Source: Sphingomonas pituitosa NBRC 102491 (GTDB lineage: Bacteria > Pseudomonadota > Alphaproteobacteria > Sphingomonadales > Sphingomonadaceae). Taken from it: a stretch of DNA of 64,000 nt. Position numbers and translations under genes: made by a program. The notes under the pieces are model-generated. The model had not been told where the DNA came from, did no database searches, and saw only the letters and a program-made list of their open reading frames with translations. The stretch covers positions 123,660 to 187,659 of the forward strand of contig NZ_BCYY01000009.1 of assembly GCF_001598435.1 (NCBI RefSeq), read 5' to 3'. Positions 54,750 through 62,042 of this stretch are shown piece by piece (the stretch's first letter is position 1; the number at the start of each line of letters is the position of its first letter).

Positions 54750-55294
54750 CGCGTGACCGCCCGCGCCGGATTGCCGACCACCGTCGCGCCCGGCGCCACG
54801 TCGCGGGTCACCACGCTGCCGGCGCCGATGATGGCGTCGTCGCCGATCGTCACCCCCGGCAGGATCAGCGCGCCGCCGCCGATCCAGACATTGGCGCCGA
54901 TGCGGATCGGCCGCCCGAATTCCAGCCCCTGCGCCCGCAGCGCCGCATCGCGCGGGTGATCGGCGGTGAGGATCTGCACCCCCGGCCCGATCTGCGTGCC
55001 TGCGCCGATCTCGACGCGCACCACGTCGAGGATCACGCAGCCGAAATTGAGGAACACGCGCGGCCCGAGATGGATGTTGGACCCATAGTCGCAATGGAAG
55101 GGCGGGCGGACGACCGCCCCCTCGCCCACCTGCCCCAGTCCCTCCACCAGCAGCGCATGCCGATCGGCCGCATCGCTGGCGAGCGACGCGTTGTATCGCA
55201 CCATCCACGCCGCCGCGCGGGCAGCGTCGGCGGCGATCTCGGGGTCGTCGGCGGTATAGAGTTCGCCGGCCAGCATGCGTTGCTTCTGGGTCAT
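54746..55294 (-). CDS. Maltose/galactoside O-acetyltransferase-like hexapeptide acetyltransferase
   Basis: A 182-residue cytosolic enzyme. The N-terminal Mac domain starts QKQRMLAGELYTADDPE. The left-handed beta-helix has hexapeptide turns (IHLGPRVFLNFGCVI, VEIGAGTQIGPGVQI) and the catalytic His is in LTADHPRDAALRA. WIGGGALILPGVTIG and VVGNPARAV complete the coenzyme A site. It acetylates a sugar from acetyl-CoA. It starts four bases after the DUF1349 gene stop, and its stop overlaps the truncated membrane acyltransferase gene. Confidence 0.92.
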   Translation of the reverse strand: MTQKQRMLAGELYTADDPEIAADAARAAAWMVRYNASLASDAADRHALLVEGLGQVGEGAVVRPPFHCDYGSNIHLGPRVFLNFGCVILDVVRVEIGAGTQIGPGVQILTADHPRDAALRAQGLEFGRPIRIGANVWIGGGALILPGVTIGDDAIIGAGSVVTRDVAPGATVVGNPARAVTR

Positions 55295-55298
55295 GGGT

Positions 55299-55988
55299 TC
55301 AGCTCAGATCGTGCAGGTCCTTGCCGAGCGGCGCGGTGATGCGGAGATCGGAGAAGCGCACCTCCAGCCCCTCGCGCTCCGGCGTACACGCCATGGGGCC
55401 GACCTGATAGGCCGATGCCACCGGGAACGGCGCCAGCCGCACCAGCGGCCAGGTCTTGCCGTCGGCCGAGACCTGCAGGCGCAGCACGCCCTTCGCGACC
55501 GTCGCGCGCATCCAGAAATCCGCGGCGCCGCCGGCATAGGGGCCGGTGGACCAGTCCGATCGCCCGTCGGTGAGGACGCTGCTCAGCATCGCGCGCCCGT
55601 CGGACAGCTCGATGCCGGCCTTCACCCAGCGGCGCTCGTCGACGCGCACCATGATGCCCGCCTGGTCGTAGAGCTTCTCGTACCGCCCGCGGATGCGCAG
55701 CTGCGCGGTGAACGCGTCGCCGGTCGGGAAGCCGAGGAAATGCCCGCTGTCGCGGGTGAAGCCGTAATGCGTCTCACGCCAGAAATCGGTGCCGCGATCG
55801 GTTACCAGCATCAGGTCCCCGCCGGCGTCCGCGCGCCACTGCTTGGGCGCGTTGAGCCAGCGACCGTCCTTCCGTCCCAGCACGGCCTCGCCGGCCGCGC
55901 CATGCGTCGCCGCCTCCGCGACTCCCGGCACGCTGAGCGCAACCGCACTCCCCAGGATCGCCCGACGCGACAGCTGCGGTTCCTGCAT
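55299..55988 (-). CDS. DUF1349 domain protein with Tat-like signal
   Basis: A 229-residue exported protein. The N-terminus has SRRAILGSAVALSV, a twin-arginine signal with a cleavage site near EAATH. The mature domain is the beta-jellyroll DUF1349, a concanavalin-like fold (WRETHYGFTRDSGHFLG, YDQAGIMVRVDERRWVKAGIE, LVRLAPFPVASAYQVGPMAC). This fold is usual in carbohydrate-binding or regulatory modules, and some members are annotated as possible regulators of sugar metabolism. It heads a leftward operon with an O-acetyltransferase and diverges from a TetR gene. Confidence 0.88.
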   Translation of the reverse strand: MQEPQLSRRAILGSAVALSVPGVAEAATHGAAGEAVLGRKDGRWLNAPKQWRADAGGDLMLVTDRGTDFWRETHYGFTRDSGHFLGFPTGDAFTAQLRIRGRYEKLYDQAGIMVRVDERRWVKAGIELSDGRAMLSSVLTDGRSDWSTGPYAGGAADFWMRATVAKGVLRLQVSADGKTWPLVRLAPFPVASAYQVGPMACTPEREGLEVRFSDLRITAPLGKDLHDLS

Positions 55989-56048
55989 CTTCCTTCCCCT
56001 CGCAACATGAATACGGCAGGAACCCTCCTGCCGCGTGTCGGCAGCATG

Positions 56049-56062
56049 TGTACATTTGTACA
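56049..56062. promoter_or_regulatory. TetR-type operator-like inverted repeat
   Basis: TGTACATTTGTACA is two TGTACA half-sites separated by two bases. It lies between the DUF1349 operon (start 55988) and the TetR gene (start 56097), 35 bases before the latter. The position suits repression of both promoters by the TetR product. Confidence 0.6.
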
Positions 56063-56096
56063 TATCGATTGCAATGGTGTTTCGGGGAGCGTTGGC

Positions 56097-56657
56097 GTGG
56101 CCGAGGGAACAGCGAGGCGGAACGATCCGGAACGGCGGCGCCGCATCATCGCCGCCGCGCTGGACGTGATCGCCGATCACGGCGTACCGAACACCACGCA
56201 CCGGCGCATCGCCGCCGCCGCGGGCGTGCCGCTGGGATCGGTCACCTATTATTTCGACACGCTCGAGGCGTTGCTCACCGAAGCATTCGTGCAGCTGGCG
56301 GAAGAAGCGTCGGACGCCTTCCGTACCCGGATGGCGGCGGCAACCGACCGGGACAGCGCGCGCGAGGCGATCATCGACATCATCGCAGGGTCGGTCTGGG
56401 CGGAACCGCGCACGCTGCTGCTCAGCTATGAGCTCTATGCATTTGCCGCGCGCCACCCGCCGGTCTCTGCGGTGATGCAGCGCTGGATGAACAACAGCCG
56501 CGCCGCGCTGGAGCGCTTCTTCGATCCGTTGACCACCCGCGCGCTCGACGCGCTGGTGGAAGGAATCGGCATCCACAATTCGATCGATCGCGACCCGCTC
56601 GATCGGGCGGCGATCAGCGACATCGTGCACCGTGTGATCGACCCGGCGCAGCGCTGA
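56097..56657 (+). CDS. TetR family transcriptional regulator
   Basis: A 186-residue regulator. The N-terminal helix-turn-helix is RRIIAAALDVIADHGVPN then TTHRRIAAAAGVPLGSVTYYF, the typical TetR pattern. The C-terminal ligand domain is helical and not conserved. The GTG at 56097 follows GGGGAG by seven bases and is preferred over an in-frame ATG at 56046, which would put the operator inside the gene. It diverges from the DUF1349/O-acetyltransferase operon, which it probably represses along with itself. The inducer is unknown. Confidence 0.9.
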   Translation: MAEGTARRNDPERRRRIIAAALDVIADHGVPNTTHRRIAAAAGVPLGSVTYYFDTLEALLTEAFVQLAEEASDAFRTRMAAATDRDSAREAIIDIIAGSVWAEPRTLLLSYELYAFAARHPPVSAVMQRWMNNSRAALERFFDPLTTRALDALVEGIGIHNSIDRDPLDRAAISDIVHRVIDPAQR

Positions 56658-56697
56658 CGCCCTTGCAGCGAAACGGCTTTCCTGTCGTTATTGCCGG

Positions 56698-57246
56698 ATG
56701 CTGGTGTTTCTGGACTTCGAGGCCTCGTCGCTGGGCAAGCGCAGCTACCCGATCGAAGTGGCCTGGGTGTTCGAGGACGGCCGGTTTGAGGAGCATCTGA
56801 TCCGCCCTGCCCCCGGCTGGGAAGACTGGGATCCGGCGGCGGAGGCGATCCATCACATCCCGCGCGTGACGCTGCTCGAACGGGGCGAGCCGCACGACGC
56901 GGTCGCAGGGCGGATGATCGACCAGCTGACCGGACACGAGCTGCTGGCGAGCGCGCCCTCCTGGGACGGCAAATGGCTGAGCACGCTGCTGCGCGCCGCC
57001 GGACTGCCGCGCCACAGCCTGCGGCTTGGCAGCAGCCATGATGCGCAGCGCGACGCGGCACGCGCCGCACTCGCGGGCCGGTTGCCGCCGGCTGCGCTCG
57101 ACGCCGCCGTCGAGGATCTTCTGGTGCATGCCGAAATGGGAGACCGCGCCCAGCCTGCCCACCGCGCGCTCGCGGACGCAACGGAAGAGCGCGACCGCTG
57201 GCTTGCCGTTCGCGCTGCGGCGCGCGCCTACGCCGCCGGGCGATGA
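56698..57246 (+). CDS. 3'-5' exonuclease-like protein (DEDD/RNase H fold)
   Basis: A 182-residue protein. It starts LVFLDFEASSLG, the first exonuclease motif with Asp and Glu for metal binding. SWDGKWLS supplies the second acidic position and HRALADATEERDRW the third motif with His and Asp. This is the DnaQ-like exonuclease pattern, on a single small domain. Whether it processes DNA or RNA cannot be told. The stop overlaps the following ATG, so the next gene is translationally coupled. Confidence 0.75.
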   Translation: MLVFLDFEASSLGKRSYPIEVAWVFEDGRFEEHLIRPAPGWEDWDPAAEAIHHIPRVTLLERGEPHDAVAGRMIDQLTGHELLASAPSWDGKWLSTLLRAAGLPRHSLRLGSSHDAQRDAARAALAGRLPPAALDAAVEDLLVHAEMGDRAQPAHRALADATEERDRWLAVRAAARAYAAGR

Positions 57247-57581
57247 CGGATGCGCAGGTCGGCCGCGCCGGACATCCCGTCACGCCGGACGGGCGCTACT
57301 TCGTGGTGCGCGGCCGGCTCTGGCGCATGGCCGATCCGACGCTTTCCGAGGAGCGGCGCACCGCGCTCGTCGCCGAACTGATGCAGGCGCGGCGCGGGGT
57401 CGCCGCCGCCCGGCGAACCGAAGACGCCGCCGCCGAAGCCACGGCGCATGCCGCCGTCGATCGCGCCAAGCATGCGCTCGGCGAGCGCGGCCCCGCCTGG
57501 TGGCAGGACGGTGCGCCCGACTATAACCGCCATCTCGCCCGCAACACGCCCTATGCGGCCTGGTTTGCCGGCCTCTGCTGA
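57243..57581 (+). CDS. Conserved small protein (112 aa)
   Basis: A soluble protein with a recognisable conserved layout: an N-terminal DGRYFVVRGRLWRMADP, a central charged helix, and the C-terminal GERGPAWWQDGAPDYNRHL followed by NTPYAAWF. From memory, small proteins of this pattern occur in alphaproteobacteria, sometimes labelled as biopolymer transporter Tol without experimental support. The function is unknown. The four-base overlap with the exonuclease-like gene suggests a linked role. Confidence 0.7.
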   Translation: MTDAQVGRAGHPVTPDGRYFVVRGRLWRMADPTLSEERRTALVAELMQARRGVAAARRTEDAAAEATAHAAVDRAKHALGERGPAWWQDGAPDYNRHLARNTPYAAWFAGLC

Positions 57582-57674
57582 CTTGCCGAGGATTTTCTGC
57601 CGCGCGCACAAGACGATGGCGCATCTCGCCGGCTTGTAGGGTAGAAGCGGGCGACCATCGTGGAAGGAGGGGGA

Positions 57675-58640
57675 ATGCGGATCATCCTGCTGGCCGGGGC
57701 ATTGCTGGCGGCAACGGCGCCGGCCCTGATGGCGACACCCGTGCAAGGCCCGGCGGCACCCACCCTCCACGGCCGCCTGGAGGGACCGTTCGAGCTGCAC
57801 TCCCGCGTCTATCCCGGCACGGTGCGGCGCTACTGGGTCTATGTGCCTGCAGGGTATGACCCGGCCCGCCCGCCGAACCTGCTGCTGTTCCAGGACGGCC
57901 AGCGGGCGACGAACCCGACCGGCGCGCTGAAGGTGCCGGAGGTGCTCGATACCCTGATCGCCAGGGGCGCGATCCCTGCCACGCTCGGCATCTTCGTCAC
58001 GCCCGGCAACCGATCGACACGCTATCCGGACACGCTGGGCATGCAGAATCCGGACCACCGCGTGGAGGAATATGATTCGCTGTCCGATGCCTATTCCCGC
58101 ATGACGCTGGACGAGCTGCTGCCCAGGGTCGCGCGCCGCTGGCGCTTCGCGGCGGACCCCCGGCGCCGTGCGGCGGCCGGCACGTCGAGCGGCGCCATCG
58201 CCTCCTGGACGCTGGCGTGGCGGCATCCCGAAGCGTTCGGCAACGTCCTCAGCTTCATCGGCAGCTACACCTCGATCGGGCTGACCCTGGCGCCCGATGG
58301 CCGCCCGCTTGCTTACGGCGGCGATCTCTATCCGGGGCTGATCCGAAAGGGCGCGATCCGGCCGCTGCGCGTGTTCCTGCAGGACGGGCGCGAGGACCTG
58401 GACAACGAGCATGGCAACTGGTTCCTGGCCAACCAGCAGATGCTGAAAAGCCTGGAATGGGCCAATGCCCATGCCGATGCCGAACGGCGCGGCGGACCGC
58501 GCTACGACGTGCGCCACGAATGGACGTCCGGCGGCCATTCCGATGCCGAAGGCGGCGCGCTCCTGCCGGAGGTGCTGCGCTGGATCTGGCGCGACCAGCC
58601 GCCGGCGGCCCATGGCGCCGCCGCACCCGCAGCCGATTGA
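57675..58640 (+). CDS. Exported alpha/beta-hydrolase, esterase D/enterochelin-esterase-like
   Basis: A 321-residue protein with a good GGAAGGAGGGGG ribosome site and a signal peptide ending ALMATP. The esterase-like domain (RRYWVYVPAGYDPARPPNLLLFQDGQ) is the Fes/esterase D pattern. The nucleophile Ser is in AAGTSSGAIASW, an acid is likely Asp in QDGREDLDNEHG, and the His is in GGHSDAEGG. Such enzymes cleave siderophore esters, feruloyl esters or other acyl esters. The substrate is unknown. It is 93 bases from the previous gene and may have its own promoter. Confidence 0.85.
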   Translation: MRIILLAGALLAATAPALMATPVQGPAAPTLHGRLEGPFELHSRVYPGTVRRYWVYVPAGYDPARPPNLLLFQDGQRATNPTGALKVPEVLDTLIARGAIPATLGIFVTPGNRSTRYPDTLGMQNPDHRVEEYDSLSDAYSRMTLDELLPRVARRWRFAADPRRRAAAGTSSGAIASWTLAWRHPEAFGNVLSFIGSYTSIGLTLAPDGRPLAYGGDLYPGLIRKGAIRPLRVFLQDGREDLDNEHGNWFLANQQMLKSLEWANAHADAERRGGPRYDVRHEWTSGGHSDAEGGALLPEVLRWIWRDQPPAAHGAAAPAAD

Positions 58641-58714
58641 CCGCGGGCGCCTTCCTTCAGCGGGCCTGACCTGCCAGAAAATGCGCATCTTTCGGGGGAG
58701 CGATTGGGGGAGCC

Positions 58715-59848
58715 ATGCGCATCTTGTTCTCGACGACGGTGCTGCCGGGGCGGCGCCGCAACGGCGGCGAGCTGTGGTCGCAGACGCTGGTCGACAGTCT
58801 GCGCCGCAACGGCGCGGACGTGACGGTGCTGGGCTATGGCGCGGCGTCCGCCGAGGGCGAGGTGAGCGCCGGCCCGCGCGCGGTGGAAACGCGCGCCGCG
58901 CCCTTTCACGCGCTCGGCTGGGCGGTGCAGGCCCTGGGCCGCAACGCATTCTCCGTGCAGAAATGGGTCAGTTCCGCCTATCGACGCGCGCTCGCACTCC
59001 AGCTGGCGCGCCAGGGTTGGGACGCCGTGCTGATCGACCATGCCCAGATGGGATGGATCCAGCCGCTGCTCGGCGGGATTCCGCTCCTGTACCTCGCGCA
59101 TCATGCAGAGGCGCGGCTCTATGCCAGGCTCGCCGGGGAAGCCGGTGCGCTCGGCCGCCGCATCTATGCGCGCGAAGCGCGCCATATCGGCGCCATGGAG
59201 CAGGCGCTGGCCCGCGCCGCCGTGCGCAGCTGGTGCATCAGCGATGCCGACGCCGCCGTGCTCGCCCCCCATGCAGGCACGCGGGTGCAGGCGCTGCCGC
59301 CGCTGTCGGCCATGGCGCTCCAGGACGATGCGGCTCCGGAGGGTGCCGCCGAGGTCGCGCTTCTCGGCAACTGGCGCTGGCAGCCCAACCACCGCGCCTT
59401 GTCCTGGTTTCTGGGCGAGGTCCAGCCGCGGCTGCCGCGCGGCTGGCGCGTGGTGATCGGCGGCGCGATCGACCGCCGCCGGCTGCCGGAGATCCCGGGT
59501 GTCACCTTCCTCGGGCCGGTGCCCGACGCCCGACGCTTTCTGCACGACGCCCGGCGCATCGCGGTGCCGTCGCTCGCCAGGGTCGGGGCCAATCTCAAGC
59601 TGCTCGATGCCATCGCATCGGGACGGATCGTCGTCGCCACGCGCGAGGCGGGGGCGCTGGTCGGCGCCCTGCCCGCGGACGTGATCCAGGCGCCGGACGC
59701 GGAAGCGTTCGCCCGGGCGCTGGTCGATGCACCCGCCCCCGCCCCGCACGCACGGGCGGCGTGGCTCGCGGCACGGCAGGCGCGGCTGGATGCAGCGGTG
59801 GCCGACGGATTGTCAGCGGTGCGGCAGCAGCTCCGCGAGCGGGCGTGA
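58715..59848 (+). CDS. Glycosyltransferase, GT4/GT-B-like
   Basis: A 377-residue protein starting MRILFSTTVLPGRRRNGGELW, the usual first strand and glycine-rich loop of GT-B transferases. The C-terminal half has the nucleotide-sugar patterns WRWQPNHRALSWFL, VTFLGPVPDARRFLHDARRI and VGANLKLLDAIASGRIVVATREA, with the ExxxxE-type acidic region less clear. It ends by overlapping the family 2 glycosyltransferase on the other strand by 36 bases. It probably acts on the same glycan or glycosylated product as the leftward NOS operon. Confidence 0.85.
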   Translation: MRILFSTTVLPGRRRNGGELWSQTLVDSLRRNGADVTVLGYGAASAEGEVSAGPRAVETRAAPFHALGWAVQALGRNAFSVQKWVSSAYRRALALQLARQGWDAVLIDHAQMGWIQPLLGGIPLLYLAHHAEARLYARLAGEAGALGRRIYAREARHIGAMEQALARAAVRSWCISDADAAVLAPHAGTRVQALPPLSAMALQDDAAPEGAAEVALLGNWRWQPNHRALSWFLGEVQPRLPRGWRVVIGGAIDRRRLPEIPGVTFLGPVPDARRFLHDARRIAVPSLARVGANLKLLDAIASGRIVVATREAGALVGALPADVIQAPDAEAFARALVDAPAPAPHARAAWLAARQARLDAAVADGLSAVRQQLRERA

Positions 59849-60769
59849 AATGACGCCGTTGCGCCAGTGGCGTCGCCGCCGCCAGACGAGCTGCCAGGTC
59901 CTCCGCCGGTCGGCGAAGCGCGGGTGCCAGCGCCCCAGCACCGCAAAGGCATGCGCACGCAGCCAGGCGCCGAACAGATAGACCTGTGCCGCCAGGCGCC
60001 CGCGCACCGGCCCCAGGTGGCGCCGCACCAGCTCGACCTTCGCGCTCAGGAGATAGGTCATCATGTCTTCCGGCCGGCTGCTGGCGCCGCCGCTGTGCTG
60101 GATCGTCGCGGCCGGCGTGAAGCAGGGCCGCGCGCCCAGCGCCCGCGCGCGCAGGTTGAGGTCGACATCCTCGCCGTAGAGGAAATAGCGCGCGTCGAAC
60201 CCGCCAAGGGCCGCGAAGAAGGGCGCGCGGATCATCAGGAAGCAGCCCGAAAGCGCCCCCACCTCGCGGACGGAATCGCGCGCCCAGCCGCCATAGCCCT
60301 CCGGGTTCAGCAGGCGGCTGCGCGGGAAGCTGCCCGACAGCCCCAGCCCGACGCAGACGCTGCCCCAGAAGCTGGGCGCGGCAAGGCTTTCGGTGGGATT
60401 GACCCGCCCGTCCTCGCGCACGGTCCGGCCGCCCCACAGGCCCGCGCCGGGCCGCGCCTCGGCAAAGGCGAGCAGCGCGTCGATCGCGCCGTCGAGCGGC
60501 AAGGTATCGTTGTTGAGGAACAGCAGCGTGTCGCCCCGCGCGTGCCGGGCGGCGAGATTGGCGCCGCCCGCGAAGCCGAGATTGGCGCCCGCTTCAACCA
60601 GCCGGACCGTGGGGAATTCCCGCAGGATCATGGCCGCCGTGTCGTCGGCGGAGCCGTTGTCGACCACGACGATCTCGTGCGGCGCTGCCGGCGGCGCTCC
60701 GCACAACCGGGCCAGGCAGGCGCGGGTGGCGGCGCTCTGGTTCCAGCAGACCAGCAGGATCGAGAGCAT
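59813..60769 (-). CDS. Glycosyltransferase family 2
   Basis: A 318-residue GT-A transferase. The first strand is MLSILLVCWNQ, followed by HEIVVVDNGSADDTA and GANLGFAGGANLAA. The metal-binding motif is LLFLNNDTLP and the later FDARYFLYGEDVDLNLRA matches the acceptor/catalytic region of rhamnosyl-type GT2 proteins. A short amphipathic C-terminus follows. It starts four bases after the NOS stop, so it is the third gene of a tight rSAM-NOS-GT2 operon. Sugar donor and acceptor are unknown. Confidence 0.9.
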   Translation of the reverse strand: MLSILLVCWNQSAATRACLARLCGAPPAAPHEIVVVDNGSADDTAAMILREFPTVRLVEAGANLGFAGGANLAARHARGDTLLFLNNDTLPLDGAIDALLAFAEARPGAGLWGGRTVREDGRVNPTESLAAPSFWGSVCVGLGLSGSFPRSRLLNPEGYGGWARDSVREVGALSGCFLMIRAPFFAALGGFDARYFLYGEDVDLNLRARALGARPCFTPAATIQHSGGASSRPEDMMTYLLSAKVELVRRHLGPVRGRLAAQVYLFGAWLRAHAFAVLGRWHPRFADRRRTWQLVWRRRRHWRNGVISRPLAELLPHR

Positions 60770-60773
60770 CGGC

Positions 60774-62042
60774 TCAGCGCTGCAGCAGCGCGTCGCGCTG
60801 CCGCCGCCAGTCGCGCCAGCGCGCCTTCAGGCGATCATAGCGCTGCAGCCACTCGCTCCGCCGCCGATCCCGACGATTGACCCGCAACCGGTTGCCGTCC
60901 AGCGCGCGGCTGGCGAAGAAATTCGGAACGGCATGCAGGTCCTCCATGCCGAGGTGGAAGACCGGGCAAGCGGCGCTCGCCTGCGGGGGCACGATCCACG
61001 CCCAGTCCGCCGAGACCGTCCGGCCTTCGCGCTGCTCGCGCTTGACGAACTCCATGAACTGCTCGCTCGCGGTGTGGTGATCGACGATGTCCACCCCGGC
61101 CGCGCGATAGCTGTGCAGCACCGCGGAGTTCAGTTCGGTAAGGGCACGGTCGCGCCACAGCGGGTCTGCGCTTTCCGACGGCGCAAATCCCAGCGCTTCG
61201 GCGATCCGGGGCAACAGGTCGTAGCGCTTGCGATCGGCGAAGTCGCGCGAGGCGATCTCGCTGGCCATGTAATGCCCATTGAACGGCGCGCAGGGATATT
61301 CGATGCCGCCGATCGTCAGGTGCATGTTGGCCACGCACGGCACCGCATACCAGCGCAAGCCGAGCCGGGCGAGGTCGGGATGCGCGGGGTGGCGGATCGC
61401 CACCTCCTGCACGATCGCCTCCGGGATGGGGAAGAAGTGCCGGAAGCCGCCGGGGTCGCGCAGGATCAGCGGCAGCAGATCGAAGGCGCCCGGCCGCTCG
61501 GGCGGCGTCCAGCCGAGACCGATCGCGGTGCGGGTGAGCTCGACATTCTGCCGATCGCCCAATGTGGTGCCGTCCGGCTGGAGATAGCCCGCATATTGCA
61601 GCACCTGCGGGCTTTCGACCGTGACGGGCAGCGCATCGCCCCTGGCGGGCGGAAAGATGCTGATGCAGGAGCGGATCCGCCCGCCCGCAAAGGCCTCCTC
61701 CATGTGCGCGAACAGCTGTGCGGCGACCTGCCCGGGCGTTTCCATGGCCCGGCAGTCGCGCACTTCCAGCGACTTCCACCACAACCGCCCGATGCACCGC
61801 GCGTGGTTCCGCCACGCCAGCCGCGCGCCGAAGGCGAGCTCCTCGGGCGTATGCGCATAGCCGCCGGTGCGACGCAGCGCGCGCACCACCTCGGCCCGGC
61901 GTGCGGCCGCGGCGGCGGCGGGCTGCCCCGTCTCGCGCGCAAAATCGTCCAGAAACGCCAGCGCCTCCTCGCGACGCTCGCCCGCGGACAGGCGCCGCAT
62001 CCGCCGCCGCACCGGATCGGCGCCTACGAAGCGATCGACCAT
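60774..62042 (-). CDS. nos: Nitric oxide synthase, oxygenase domain only
   Basis: A 422-residue heme enzyme that aligns closely with bacterial NOS such as the 363-residue B. subtilis protein. The heme ligand is Cys83 in AWRNHARCIGR. GGYAHTPEELAFGA precedes it and the pterin-site DWAWIVPP (346-353) is intact. The L-arginine site has Glu262 in YMASEI, but the strictly conserved Trp of PFNGWYM is His257 here. A basic Arg/Trp-rich tail of about 35 residues (388-422) is extra compared with B. subtilis. There is no reductase domain, so electrons come from a separate partner. It overlaps the radical SAM gene by one base and is followed by a GT2 gene. Confidence 0.95.
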   Translation of the reverse strand: MVDRFVGADPVRRRMRRLSAGERREEALAFLDDFARETGQPAAAAAARRAEVVRALRRTGGYAHTPEELAFGARLAWRNHARCIGRLWWKSLEVRDCRAMETPGQVAAQLFAHMEEAFAGGRIRSCISIFPPARGDALPVTVESPQVLQYAGYLQPDGTTLGDRQNVELTRTAIGLGWTPPERPGAFDLLPLILRDPGGFRHFFPIPEAIVQEVAIRHPAHPDLARLGLRWYAVPCVANMHLTIGGIEYPCAPFNGHYMASEIASRDFADRKRYDLLPRIAEALGFAPSESADPLWRDRALTELNSAVLHSYRAAGVDIVDHHTASEQFMEFVKREQREGRTVSADWAWIVPPQASAACPVFHLGMEDLHAVPNFFASRALDGNRLRVNRRDRRRSEWLQRYDRLKARWRDWRRQRDALLQR

